From Alkalimonas cellulosilytica (lineage in GTDB: Bacteria; Pseudomonadota; Gammaproteobacteria; Enterobacterales; Alteromonadaceae), in assembly GCF_036325985.1 (NCBI RefSeq), contig NZ_JAUHLI010000010.1, positions 116,465 through 180,464 of the forward strand: 64,000 nucleotides of DNA, in the 5' to 3' direction. Both the position numbers and the translations under genes were made by a program. Below, one piece after another: positions 17,953 through 26,645 of the stretch; positions within the stretch are counted from its first letter, which is position 1, and every line of letters starts with the position of its first letter. The notes under the pieces were generated by a model that made no database searches, was not told the origin of the DNA, and worked only from the letters and a program-made list of their open reading frames with translations.

Positions 17953-18150
17953 ATGATTTATTGCAGGCTTACATTCATAATCCTGACGGGCGCACTTGTT
18001 TACTGGGCTGCAACGCTGGATTTGATCAATTCGAATCACTGGCTGATCAATACAGCAATTTTGGCTGGGTGGATTTTCTTGTATGAAGTGTTAGAGCGCG
18101 CTATCAAGTCCAGGAAAACACGCCAGCAAGCGAATAAGCAGCACTTATAG
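17953..18150 (+). CDS. Second small two-helix membrane protein of the bacteriocin locus
   Basis: A 65-residue frame starting at ATG 17953, with TGGAG (17941-17945) at 7 bases. Two hydrophobic segments are visible, about residues 7-26 (TFIILTGALVYWAATLDLI) and 33-52 (WLINTAILAGWIFLYEVLE), followed by a strongly basic tail (KSRKTRQQANK). It has the same size and topology as the protein at 15610 but no clear sequence likeness. It sits 81 bases after the exporter gene on the same strand. A second immunity or accessory export protein is inferred. A longer start at 17917 and an overlapping frame from 17868 were judged less likely. Confidence 0.5.
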   Translation: MIYCRLTFIILTGALVYWAATLDLINSNHWLINTAILAGWIFLYEVLERAIKSRKTRQQANKQHL

Positions 18151-18236
18151 CAGGAAACACCAGCCAAAGCACTGCGATTGGACATCAAACCGGTTTGTAT
18201 TGATCTGGTTTTTATTTATCACGTAAATCCATACCG

Positions 18237-19385
18237 CTAATCCAAAATAATATGCGGCAAAAAACGCGAGCTGTCTTTGGTGATCAGGCTGTTGTCTTCG
18301 CGGATGCCGATGCCGGCTGCGCTGTCGCCGACCACCCAGCTACCGATTAAGGTGTAATTGCCGTCAAAGCTTGGCAAAGGCTGCAGCCGTTGGCGGATAA
18401 AGGGCGCATCCTGATAAGGGCCGGGTTCGCTTAGGCGTTTGCCATCGGCAGTCACCAATTCGATATTGGCCCCTTCACGCGAGAACAGCGGCTTGCGCAG
18501 CCAGCCTTTCTCCAGTGCTTTGCCGCTATCAAAATGACTTTCCAGTAAGTTAGGATGGCCCGGGTGTTTTTGCCACAACAACGGCAGAATGCCTTTGTTG
18601 GACAAGAGCAGCTTCCACAGTGGTTCCAGCCAGATGGTCTGAGAGGTTTTTACCTGCTCAGCAAAGGCTTCTTCCAGCATAAATTCCCAGGGGTAGAGCT
18701 TGAACAAACCGGTAATGGGCTCGTCCTGCAGATCGTAGTACTGCCCATCCAGGCTACCGATGTCTTCCAGCGCGATGTAGCGGCCATCGACGCCACTTTG
18801 GGTGGCGATATCCAGTAGGTAATCGACGGTACCTTTGTCTTCGATACTTTCGCGCACACTGGTAAAATGAAACGGCTGTGGCAGCGCCAGGTTGGCAAAG
18901 GCCTGCTCCAGTTTGTCCTGCAGTGAATTAAACTGATCGGCACCAGCCGGCAGCTCGCCGCGCATTAATTGATCTTCCAGCCAAACCCACTGAAAAAAGC
19001 CGGTTTCGTACAAAGAGGTCGGCGTATCGTAGTTCAGCTCCAGCAATTTGGCCGGGCCGCTGCCGTCGTACACCAGATCCATCCGGCCATAGAGATGTGG
19101 ATCGCCACGCTGCCAGGATTCGGCCAAGGCATCGCGGTAATCTTCTGGAATAGCCAGTTGATCCAGCTTTTGTTCATCTGCCAGAATATCCGGCACCAGA
19201 TCGAGCGCCATCGCATGCAGCTCTTCGGTTACATCTTCCAGATCCTGTTCAATCTGGCGCAGACTGAACTGATAGTAGGCGCTTTCATCCCAATAGGGCT
19301 CGCCATCGATGGTATGAAATTTAAAACCCAGACTTTCGGCATAGGCCTGCCAGCCCGGGCGGGGCGTACTCTTGACTCGCTTCAT
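18237..19385 (-). CDS. Glutathionylspermidine synthase-like ATP-grasp protein (YgiC/YjfC family)
   Basis: A 382-residue protein homologous over its length to the C-terminal synthetase domain of glutathionylspermidine synthase and to E. coli YgiC/YjfC. Characteristic stretches are ELNYDTPTSLYETGFFQW, KLYPWEFMLEE, LWKLLLSNKGILPLLW and KPLFSREGANI, the last being the ATP-grasp lysine region. The amidase half of the bifunctional E. coli enzyme is absent. Family members may ligate peptides to amines, but YgiC-type proteins lack proven activity. It is the last gene of a three-gene run after DUF350 and DUF1190 genes, the same neighbours as yjfLMC in E. coli. Confidence 0.9.
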   Translation of the reverse strand: MKRVKSTPRPGWQAYAESLGFKFHTIDGEPYWDESAYYQFSLRQIEQDLEDVTEELHAMALDLVPDILADEQKLDQLAIPEDYRDALAESWQRGDPHLYGRMDLVYDGSGPAKLLELNYDTPTSLYETGFFQWVWLEDQLMRGELPAGADQFNSLQDKLEQAFANLALPQPFHFTSVRESIEDKGTVDYLLDIATQSGVDGRYIALEDIGSLDGQYYDLQDEPITGLFKLYPWEFMLEEAFAEQVKTSQTIWLEPLWKLLLSNKGILPLLWQKHPGHPNLLESHFDSGKALEKGWLRKPLFSREGANIELVTADGKRLSEPGPYQDAPFIRQRLQPLPSFDGNYTLIGSWVVGDSAAGIGIREDNSLITKDSSRFLPHIILD

Positions 19386-19405
19386 CGTGCTCGCTTCATT
19401 TCCGC

Positions 19406-20023
19406 TTAACTGCCATAACTACGCTGGCGATTGGCTTGTTGCCTGGCTGCTTGCTGGCGCACCGCAGCTTGTTGGCCAAAACCACCTCGGCGCACCAGTT
19501 GCGCCCGCTGCGGCTGCACCGCCGAAGGCCTTACTCTGGCTACACCCGGTTGGCTGGCCACCGCCTGATTGGTTGCGGTACGAAAGGTGGAGCGATCATC
19601 GCGCGACTTGTACAACGGCTGGGTGGGTACTGCAGAGCGATTGCTGGCAGCGCTTTGCTGCAGTGGCTGTGCCTGACCACCAGCCAGGTTGCCGCGATTC
19701 ATCATTTGGCCCGCCATATAGCCCATCATCATTGGCATAAAGAAGCTGCCGCTTTGATGACGCTCAGGGGCGGTTTCACACTGGCCAGCACCAAAATCGG
19801 CTTCGCATTCAAGTTGATTCTGATAGCGCGGCGCCACCTGGGTATGCAGCGCCGTGGCACGTTCAAATTCGGCCTGGCACTCTGCTGGTGGATGATAAAA
19901 AGCGGCGCACTCTTCCGCGTTATGGAACACATGCACTTCCTGCTGCTGCTCGCCACAGCCAGCCAACAGCAGAGTGGCGGCTGGTGCCATCAAGACCAGC
20001 GCGGCTTTTTTACTGCGTTTCAT
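19406..20023 (-). CDS. DUF1190 (YgiB/YjfM-like) lipoprotein
   Basis: A 205-residue secreted lipoprotein: the signal peptide ends LLLAGC with Cys23. It then has EVHVFHNAEECAAFYHPPAECQAEFERA and ECEADFGAGQCE, the Cys-bearing DUF1190 pattern, followed by a Met-rich FFMPMMMGYMAGQMM stretch and a low-complexity Gln/Arg/Ala C-terminus ending in an RQQANRQRSYGS tail. Its function is unknown in the family. It lies 20 bases before the YgiC-like gene and 24 bases after the DUF350 gene, so one operon is likely. Confidence 0.85.
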   Translation of the reverse strand: MKRSKKAALVLMAPAATLLLAGCGEQQQEVHVFHNAEECAAFYHPPAECQAEFERATALHTQVAPRYQNQLECEADFGAGQCETAPERHQSGSFFMPMMMGYMAGQMMNRGNLAGGQAQPLQQSAASNRSAVPTQPLYKSRDDRSTFRTATNQAVASQPGVARVRPSAVQPQRAQLVRRGGFGQQAAVRQQAARQQANRQRSYGS

Positions 20024-20047
20024 GAAAACTCCTCCGGGCGGTTCGAA

Positions 20048-20458
20048 TCAATAGCTCATGCTGGCAGAGTTCAGCATCCCCACCGCAATGGAACACGCGG
20101 CAGAGAAAATACCAGCGGCCAGTTCGCCTTGCTGAATACGAGCCGGCAATTGCTTCAAGGTCAGCTTCACCACAAAGAAGGTCAGCACCTGCACTACCAG
20201 GGCAACGCCACCCCAGATGGCGCAATCAAGCAGCGACATCGAATGGGTAATGGCACTGGCCAGCGGAATGGAAAAGCCTATCAGCGCGCCACCAAAGGCG
20301 ACTGCCGCGGCGCTGTTGTTGGCGCGGATCAAGTCAAATTCGTGATGTGGCGTCACCCAGCTGTAAATGCGGGCAAAACACAGCAGCAACAGTGCGGCCA
20401 GCGCAAAATACAGCAGAAAATAAGGGACACCCGACAACGACAACCAAACCGTTTCCAT
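20048..20458 (-). CDS. DUF350 (YjfL-like) inner-membrane protein
   Basis: A 136-residue protein with four hydrophobic helices: YFLLYFALAALLLLCFARIY, AAVAFGGALIGFSIPLASAI, LLDCAIWGGVALVVQVLTFF and AAGIFSAACSIAVGMLNSA. The FDLIRANNSAAAVAFGGALIG segment is the DUF350 hallmark. First gene of the three-gene set with DUF1190 and ATP-grasp genes. In other bacteria such sets also occur near PspA-like proteins, which suggests a membrane-stress role (inference). The gap upstream (20459-20736) to the divergent peptidase gene shows no clear regulatory site. Confidence 0.85.
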   Translation of the reverse strand: METVWLSLSGVPYFLLYFALAALLLLCFARIYSWVTPHHEFDLIRANNSAAAVAFGGALIGFSIPLASAITHSMSLLDCAIWGGVALVVQVLTFFVVKLTLKQLPARIQQGELAAGIFSAACSIAVGMLNSASMSY

Positions 20459-20736
20459 GCAATGACTCCATCAAACTGGTGAAAAAGAGCGTCGATCCTG
20501 ACGAAAAAATCAGCCCAGTACAAGCTTTTTAGGTTGGTTCAGCTGCCATAAACTGCGATTAACCGCTCGCGGCACGGCGAAGAGCGCGTCCGGCTTTACA
20601 CAGAGGCTGAACTTTATACACTGGTCTGAGGATGCGCTGATCGTCATCAAGTGGTACCAAGTAAAATAGACAAACCTAAAACAACGACAAAAGATCCAAC
20701 ACAACTATGATCCAAAACAACTACAGGAAACGCGTT

Positions 20737-22797
20737 ATGACCAAATCTTTACTCAGCTCGGTAGCGCTGGCGGTTAGCCTGGCACTCACAGGTTGCAGCG
20801 GCGAAGCGCCATCCCAGCAGACATCGTCCAGCCAGCAGCAACCAGCCCTAAGCTCGGGCATCGAACTGCACAACATGGACACCAGCGTGGCGCCACAGCA
20901 AAACTTCTTCCGTTATGTTAACGGCAAGTGGCTGGAGCGCACTGAAATTCCAGCCGATCGTGCCCGCTGGGGTAGCTTTGATGAGCTGCGGGAAGTCTCT
21001 GAGCAGCATGTGCTGGCCATTATCCATGAGTTGGCAGCAGAGCAGCATGCTAAAAACAGTGATGCGCAGAAGATTGCCGACCTGTTTCGCTCATTTCTGG
21101 ATACCGACACCATCGAAGCATTGGGCCTGACGCCACTGCAACAGGATTTAACCCGGATTGACTCGCTGCAAAGCCATAGCGAACTGGCGACACTCTGGGG
21201 GGAATGGCAAAGCATCCGGAGTGGTGTGCCGGTAGCGCTGTTTGTCAGCCAGGATCAGCGCCAGTCCGATCAATACATTACCGCTGCCAGCCAATCCGGC
21301 CTGGGCCTGCCGGATCGCGACTATTACCTGAAAGATGATGAACGTTCGCTGCAAATTTTGCAGGAATACCAAAACCTGATCCAGCGCTTTTGGCAGCTGG
21401 CAGGCTGGTCTGGCGGCGAGCAAGCCGCTGAAACTATAGTGGCAATTGAGCGCCAGCTGGCCGAAGCCCAGTGGAGCCGCATTCAAAACCGCGATCGCAA
21501 TGCCACTTACAACAAAATGACCCCGGCAGAGCTGGCGGCAAGTGCACCAGGCTTTGACTGGGCAACGATGCTAAATGCTGCCCAGCTGGGTGATATTGAT
21601 GCACTGGTGATCCGTCAGCCCAGCTTTTTTAGCGATTTTGCCACTTTGCAACAAGGGATTGCCCTGGCGGACTGGCAAAAATACCTGCGCTTTCATCTAC
21701 TGCGCAGCAGCGCTTCAATGCTGCCAGCCGCGTTTGATGAAGCCAGCTTTGATTTCTATGGCCGGGTATTAAGTGGCCAGCAAGAGCAGCGCAGCCGCGA
21801 AAAGCGGGCCGTGCAAACCACCGAGCGGATGCTGGGCTTTTTGGTCGGCAAAAAGTATGTCGAGCGTCACTTCCAGCCGGAAGCCAAAGCTCGGATGGAC
21901 GAGCTGGTGAAAAACTTTATGGTGGCCTTTAGCCAGGCTATTGATGAGCTGGAGTGGATGAGTGATGCCACCAAGGCTGAAGCTCAGGCCAAGCTGGCCA
22001 GCTTTAACACCAAAATTGGCTACCCGGATGTCTGGCGTGATTACGATTGTGTCACCATTGCCGCCAATGATCTGATGGGCAATGCCCGGCGCAGTGCTGA
22101 ATGCGAGTACGAGCGCATGATTGGCCGCTTAGGCCAGCCGGTGAACCGCGATGAGTGGGGCATGACGCCACAAACCGTCAATGCTTATTACAGCTCGACC
22201 ATGAATGAAATTGTCTTTCCGGCAGCCATTTTGCAACCGCCATTCTTTGATGTGAATGCCGACGATGCATTGAATTACGGTGCTATTGGCGCTGTGATTG
22301 GCCATGAAATTACCCATGGCTTTGATGATCAGGGCCGACGCTCTGATGGTGAGGGCAACCTGCGTGACTGGTGGACTGAAGAAGACGAGCGTCAGTTCCG
22401 CGAGCGGGCACAGCTAATGATTGATCAGTTCAACGCCTTTAACCCGATTGACGATCTGCATCTGCAAGGTGCATTAGGACTGGGTGAAAACATCGCCGAT
22501 CTGGGTGGCCTAACGGTCGGTTACCGCGCTTACCAAAACTCACTGCAAGGCCAGCCAGCTCCGGTGATTGACGGCTTTACCGGCTCGCAACGTTTCTTTA
22601 TTGGCTGGGGCCAGATCTGGCGCATCAAGTTCCGTGATGAAGCTCTGCGCCAGCAAGTGATTACCGGGCCTCACTCACCAGGCAAATACCGGGTACTGGG
22701 GCCACTGTCCAATATGCCGGAATTTTACCAGGCCTTTGATGTGCAGCCAGGCGATGGCATGTACCGTGAGGAAGCAGTGCGGGTGAAAATCTGGTAA
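20737..22797 (+). CDS. M13-family (neprilysin/PepO-like) zinc endopeptidase lipoprotein
   Basis: A 686-residue metallopeptidase. The N-terminus is a lipoprotein signal (VSLALTGC, Cys20), so it is anchored in the outer or inner membrane facing the periplasm. The zinc motif is GHEITHGFDDQGR (His523, Glu524, His527 approx.) and the third ligand is Glu584 in GENIADLGGL. NAYYSSTMNEIVFPAAILQPPFF and FFIGWGQIWRIKF are further M13 blocks. It ends VRVKIW where many relatives end CRVW. CAGGAAA before the ATG at 20737 favours this start over 20707. A terminator follows at 22817. Confidence 0.93.
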   Translation: MTKSLLSSVALAVSLALTGCSGEAPSQQTSSSQQQPALSSGIELHNMDTSVAPQQNFFRYVNGKWLERTEIPADRARWGSFDELREVSEQHVLAIIHELAAEQHAKNSDAQKIADLFRSFLDTDTIEALGLTPLQQDLTRIDSLQSHSELATLWGEWQSIRSGVPVALFVSQDQRQSDQYITAASQSGLGLPDRDYYLKDDERSLQILQEYQNLIQRFWQLAGWSGGEQAAETIVAIERQLAEAQWSRIQNRDRNATYNKMTPAELAASAPGFDWATMLNAAQLGDIDALVIRQPSFFSDFATLQQGIALADWQKYLRFHLLRSSASMLPAAFDEASFDFYGRVLSGQQEQRSREKRAVQTTERMLGFLVGKKYVERHFQPEAKARMDELVKNFMVAFSQAIDELEWMSDATKAEAQAKLASFNTKIGYPDVWRDYDCVTIAANDLMGNARRSAECEYERMIGRLGQPVNRDEWGMTPQTVNAYYSSTMNEIVFPAAILQPPFFDVNADDALNYGAIGAVIGHEITHGFDDQGRRSDGEGNLRDWWTEEDERQFRERAQLMIDQFNAFNPIDDLHLQGALGLGENIADLGGLTVGYRAYQNSLQGQPAPVIDGFTGSQRFFIGWGQIWRIKFRDEALRQQVITGPHSPGKYRVLGPLSNMPEFYQAFDVQPGDGMYREEAVRVKIW

Positions 22798-22816
22798 GCC
22801 ACTCTGTGGTTGATAT

Positions 22817-22848
22817 AAAAAATGCCGGCGATATCGTCGGCATTTTTT
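22817..22848. terminator. Intrinsic terminator after the M13 peptidase gene
   Basis: A 32-bp inverted repeat of AAAAAATGCCGGCGAT with its mirror, one G-T pair, six A on the left and six T on the right. It could work in both directions; only the plus-strand gene needs it. Confidence 0.9.
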
Positions 22849-23046
22849 ATTCTTGGTTGGGTTGGAACAGCAGCATCCTAACCGGTCCAAAGTGAACAAA
22901 AACTTAACTTGATACACAGTTGTTTACTGCTTGTACAGCAAACTCAGATCGTTTCATCCTGAATTCGACACCAATCAACGTCTCCGGCTCGCCACTGCTC
23001 ATATTATTTGTTACAAAAAAGGAATCACTCTGTCCAGGGACGTCAA

Positions 23047-25461
23047 ATGAAAACACTATCTCTCTTTTTGCTGGGGCTGGTTATTACTCTCAGCCAACCC
23101 CTTTGGGCCGAAGCCGTTGATGTTGGCTATATGGAGCCAGCGGCCGAAATCACCGCCATTGTGGATGCGCCGCCACCGCCGGCTGCTAGTTTAAGCCCGG
23201 ATGGTCGCTGGTTGCTGTCGCTGGAGCGCCCGGCACTGCCGTCGCTGGCAGACTTGGCAGAACCCGAGTACCGGCTGGCCGGTATGCGCTTTAATCCACG
23301 CAATCAGGGCCCATCGCAGCCACGCTATTTATCCGGTGTGCAACTGATTGAGTTGGATAACCAGCAAGCCAAATCAATCCGTGGCCTGCCGCGCAATCTG
23401 CGGGTGCTGTCGGCGACCTGGTCACCGGATAGCCGCTATCTGGCTTTGCTGCAACTGGAGCAGGATCACACCGCCTTGTGGCGGGTCGATGTTGAGCGCG
23501 GCCGCGCTGAGCGCTGGTCAAAGGTCAAAGTCAACGCCATCCGCGGTGGCGAGCTGCAATGGTCTGCTGATAGCCAGGCGGTGTATCTGCTGGCTGTCGA
23601 CCCTAAACGTGGCGCAGAGCCAGCCGCCCCGGCGGTACCGGCAGGTCCGGTGGTGACCGAAGTGCGTGGTCGTACAGCGCCGGCCCGTACTTATCAGGAC
23701 TTACTACAAAACAGCCACGATGAAGCGCTGTTTAATCATTACATGGCTAGCCAGTTGGTACGGGTTGGTCTGAACAACCGTATCCAGGTGATTACCGAGG
23801 CCAAGCCTTATTTAGGTTTTTCGCTGGCACCGGACAATCAGCATCTGTTGACTACCCGCTTAACCGAGCCCTATTCCTATGCGGTGCCGATGTTTCGTTT
23901 TGGCCGCACCAGTGAAGTACTGAACCGCCGTGGTGAATTGCTCTACACCGTGGAACAGCAGCCACTGGCCGACAATCTGCCGATTGCCTTTGATGCCGTG
24001 GTCGACAGCCGCCGCGCCATTCAGTGGCGCAGCGATCAGCCCGCTACCCTGGTCTGGGCCCAGGCTCAGGACGGTGGCGATCCACGCCAGGCCGCTGACA
24101 CACGAGATCAGCTGCTGCAGCTGGCTGCGCCTTTTACGGCCGAGCCGACACCTTTGCTCGATATGCAGTACCGTTTTGCCAGCATGCTGAGCGCAGAAGA
24201 TGGCACCAGTCTGGTGTGGGAGCGTTGGTGGCAGGATCGGCAGGAAAAGCTCTGGTTGCTGACCGATACCGAACCCAAACTGCTGTGGCAGCGCTCGTAC
24301 GAAGACCGCTACGGCGATCCGGGCACGCCGCTCACCCGCCTGGATGCCAATGGCAACCGGGTACTGCGACTGGATGATGGCGCCATTTTGTTAACCGGTG
24401 CCGGAGCTTCTGATGACGGCGATCGGCCATTTATCGATCGAATGCAGCTGCACAGTGGCGAAACCGAGCGGCTATGGCGCTCCGAAGCCCCTTATTATGA
24501 GTACCCCATCACGCTGCGCGCCGATGGCCGTTTGCTGACCCAGCGGGAAAGCATCGACACGCCGCCGGACTTTTACCTGCGTGACTTGCAAAACGGTGCA
24601 CTGACGGCAGTCACCCAAACCCCGCACCCAATGCCGCATACGCTTGGTATCAGCCGGGAAATGATCCATTATCAGCGCGAAGATGGTGTGCCGATGTCTG
24701 CCACCTTGCTGCTACCGGCTGGTTACGACAAAGAGCGCGATGGCCCACTACCAACCATTATCTGGGCTTACCCACGCGAGTTTCGCAGCAGTGCCGCGGC
24801 CGGCCAGGTCAGTGGCTCGCCCCATCGCTTTAATCGTATCAGTTACTGGAACCCACAGTTTTTGGCAACCCAAGGCTATGCGGTGCTGGATAGCGCCACC
24901 ATGCCCATCGTTGGGGAAGGTGATAACGAGCCGAACGACAGCTTTATCGAACAGCTGGTGATGAACTCCAAAGCGGCGATTGAAGCCGGCGTCAGCCGTG
25001 GTGTAACCGATCCGGAGCGGGTCGCGCTGGGCGGTCACTCCTACGGTGCCTTTATGACCGCCAATGTACTGGCGCATTCCGACCTGTTCCGCGCCGGCAT
25101 TGCCCGCAGTGGTGCCTACAACCGCAGCTTAACACCCTTTGGTTTTCAACGTGAGCAGCGCACTCTGTGGGACGATACCGATCTCTACATCCGGATGTCG
25201 CCATTCTTTCATGCCGAGAAAATCAAAACGCCACTGCTGCTGATCCACGGCGCTGAAGACAACAACTCCGGCACCTTCCCGATGCAGAGCGAGCGTTTGT
25301 ACCAGGCCATTAAAGGCAACGGTGGCACTACACGGCTGGTGATGCTGCCGCTGGAGTCGCACGGCTACCGCGCCCGCGAATCGGTGCTGCATATGCTGTG
25401 GGAGACCGTGAACTGGCTGGATGAGTTTGTTAAAAACGCCGAGCCGCGCAAAACCGACTAA
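23047..25461 (+). CDS. Secreted S9-family prolyl-oligopeptidase-like peptidase
   Basis: An 804-residue exported serine peptidase. The signal peptide MKTLSLFLLGLVITLSQPLWA ends in a typical AxA-like site. A beta-propeller part (about 60-540, repeated SPDGRWLL / SPDSRYLALL motifs) leads to an alpha/beta-hydrolase domain with Ser665 in LGGHSYGAFMTANVL, an Asp in HGAEDNNSG and His in LESHGYRARES. The opening YMEPAAEITAIVDAPPPPAASLSPDG matches the glutamyl-endopeptidase-like branch of S9. Start at 23047 follows AGGGAC. A terminator follows, so the gene is probably monocistronic. Confidence 0.9.
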   Translation: MKTLSLFLLGLVITLSQPLWAEAVDVGYMEPAAEITAIVDAPPPPAASLSPDGRWLLSLERPALPSLADLAEPEYRLAGMRFNPRNQGPSQPRYLSGVQLIELDNQQAKSIRGLPRNLRVLSATWSPDSRYLALLQLEQDHTALWRVDVERGRAERWSKVKVNAIRGGELQWSADSQAVYLLAVDPKRGAEPAAPAVPAGPVVTEVRGRTAPARTYQDLLQNSHDEALFNHYMASQLVRVGLNNRIQVITEAKPYLGFSLAPDNQHLLTTRLTEPYSYAVPMFRFGRTSEVLNRRGELLYTVEQQPLADNLPIAFDAVVDSRRAIQWRSDQPATLVWAQAQDGGDPRQAADTRDQLLQLAAPFTAEPTPLLDMQYRFASMLSAEDGTSLVWERWWQDRQEKLWLLTDTEPKLLWQRSYEDRYGDPGTPLTRLDANGNRVLRLDDGAILLTGAGASDDGDRPFIDRMQLHSGETERLWRSEAPYYEYPITLRADGRLLTQRESIDTPPDFYLRDLQNGALTAVTQTPHPMPHTLGISREMIHYQREDGVPMSATLLLPAGYDKERDGPLPTIIWAYPREFRSSAAAGQVSGSPHRFNRISYWNPQFLATQGYAVLDSATMPIVGEGDNEPNDSFIEQLVMNSKAAIEAGVSRGVTDPERVALGGHSYGAFMTANVLAHSDLFRAGIARSGAYNRSLTPFGFQREQRTLWDDTDLYIRMSPFFHAEKIKTPLLLIHGAEDNNSGTFPMQSERLYQAIKGNGGTTRLVMLPLESHGYRARESVLHMLWETVNWLDEFVKNAEPRKTD

Positions 25462-25479
25462 GCGGATAGCTAACTCGAC

Positions 25480-25511
25480 AAAAACCAGCCCCTGATGAGG
25501 CTGGTTTTTTT
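25480..25511 (+). terminator. Intrinsic terminator after the S9 peptidase gene
   Basis: An 11-bp perfect stem AAAAACCAGCC / GGCTGGTTTTT with an 8-base loop, followed by further T. Confidence 0.95.
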
Positions 25512-25581
25512 ATTTGCTTCACCTTACTAAAAGCCGTAGGCTGTCATTTCTGTGTCTTTTAAATGTTTATAAGGTAAAAAA

Positions 25582-26625
25582 ATGGGGCTGCTGCGTAAGC
25601 TGACCAAAGCTTTGTTATGGCTTACTCTCGGCATCTTGCTGCTGGTACTCAGCCTCTATGGACTATTAGTGGCCATCAACTGGCAGGATCAAGCGCCATC
25701 CAATGCTGCTTTAACCTTAGAAGCCAGCTTGCAGCACACAACGCACATCGATGCTACCGACAATGGCTACCAATATTTGCTGAAACACGGCAACCAAAGG
25801 CACCTAACCGTATCCACAGACTTGCAGACACTTTTTCGGCAGTGTGAACAAGGCGACTGCCTGCAAGTGGTAACCGCAGCCCATGATCAAGTGCCCACGC
25901 TGATCGGGCAGCATCAAGCTTTACTGGATTTTTATCGGCAACTGCAACAGTTTAGCTATTGGCAAGAACCTGTCCCTGCGCAACCTGATAATTTGCCTTC
26001 TTATCAGCCACTGCTCAATGCCCAGCGTTTGCAGTTGCTGTTGGCCTGGCAAGCGCTGCAGCAGGATGACTTAGCCACAGCCCGGCAATTATTGGATGAT
26101 GATCTGAAATTCTGGCGTTTAGTGATAGCGAATAACCAGCTTTTGCTGAGTGCGATGATTAGCCAGACTGCAGTGCAAAGGCACTTTGCCTTTGGCCAGA
26201 TGATGATGCAATCAATCTCTGTCGAGCAGCAAGCTGCTTTACTCCCTGAAGGCTGGCTTGTCCCTTTTCGTGAAGCCGAGCTCAATGCAAAGCGAGTGTA
26301 TGCCGGCGAGTGGTTGTTTGGTACCAATATTATGCATGAGATGTGGCAGCAAGAATTCACAAGTACAGGTAGCACGCGCATGGAGCATCTGATGATGCGG
26401 GCACTCAATCCACTGTTCTTACCTCAAGCCAGTGCCAACGACTATGCCGAGCTGCTCCTGGCCTGCCTGTCTCACCAAGGGCAGCAGGCTATCGCATGGT
26501 ATCACTGGTTTTACAATCCGCTTGGCAAGCTACTCAACCATAGCAGTAATCTGAACTGTCACAATTTCAATTGGCAACAATCAGAGCAACAACGCCGGCA
26601 TTTGATTGAAACTTATACCCGATGA
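25582..26625 (+). CDS. Membrane-anchored protein of unknown function
   Basis: A 347-residue protein that I do not recognise. It opens with one hydrophobic segment (about residues 9-33: LLWLTLGILLLVLSLYGLLV), after which the chain should lie in the periplasm. The body is helical and Gln/Leu-rich, with regularly spaced segments (LLNAQRLQLLLAWQALQQDDLATARQLLDDDLKFWRLVIANNQLLLSAMI) that look like tetratricopeptide-type or alpha-solenoid helices. It contains four scattered Cys. AAGGT precedes the start. It stands between the S9 peptidase and convergent malQ, with no partner that would suggest a role. Confidence 0.6.
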   Translation: MGLLRKLTKALLWLTLGILLLVLSLYGLLVAINWQDQAPSNAALTLEASLQHTTHIDATDNGYQYLLKHGNQRHLTVSTDLQTLFRQCEQGDCLQVVTAAHDQVPTLIGQHQALLDFYRQLQQFSYWQEPVPAQPDNLPSYQPLLNAQRLQLLLAWQALQQDDLATARQLLDDDLKFWRLVIANNQLLLSAMISQTAVQRHFAFGQMMMQSISVEQQAALLPEGWLVPFREAELNAKRVYAGEWLFGTNIMHEMWQQEFTSTGSTRMEHLMMRALNPLFLPQASANDYAELLLACLSHQGQQAIAWYHWFYNPLGKLLNHSSNLNCHNFNWQQSEQQRRHLIETYTR

Positions 26626-26645
26626 ACCAGAGTATTTTTTGAGCA

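Noticed and set aside
17868..18086. A 72-codon frame starting at the end of the ABC exporter gene
   Set aside because: It overlaps the frame at 17953 and gives a mixed, non-hydrophobic product with no likeness to anything; the overlapping frame has a better Shine-Dalgarno sequence and clear membrane helices.
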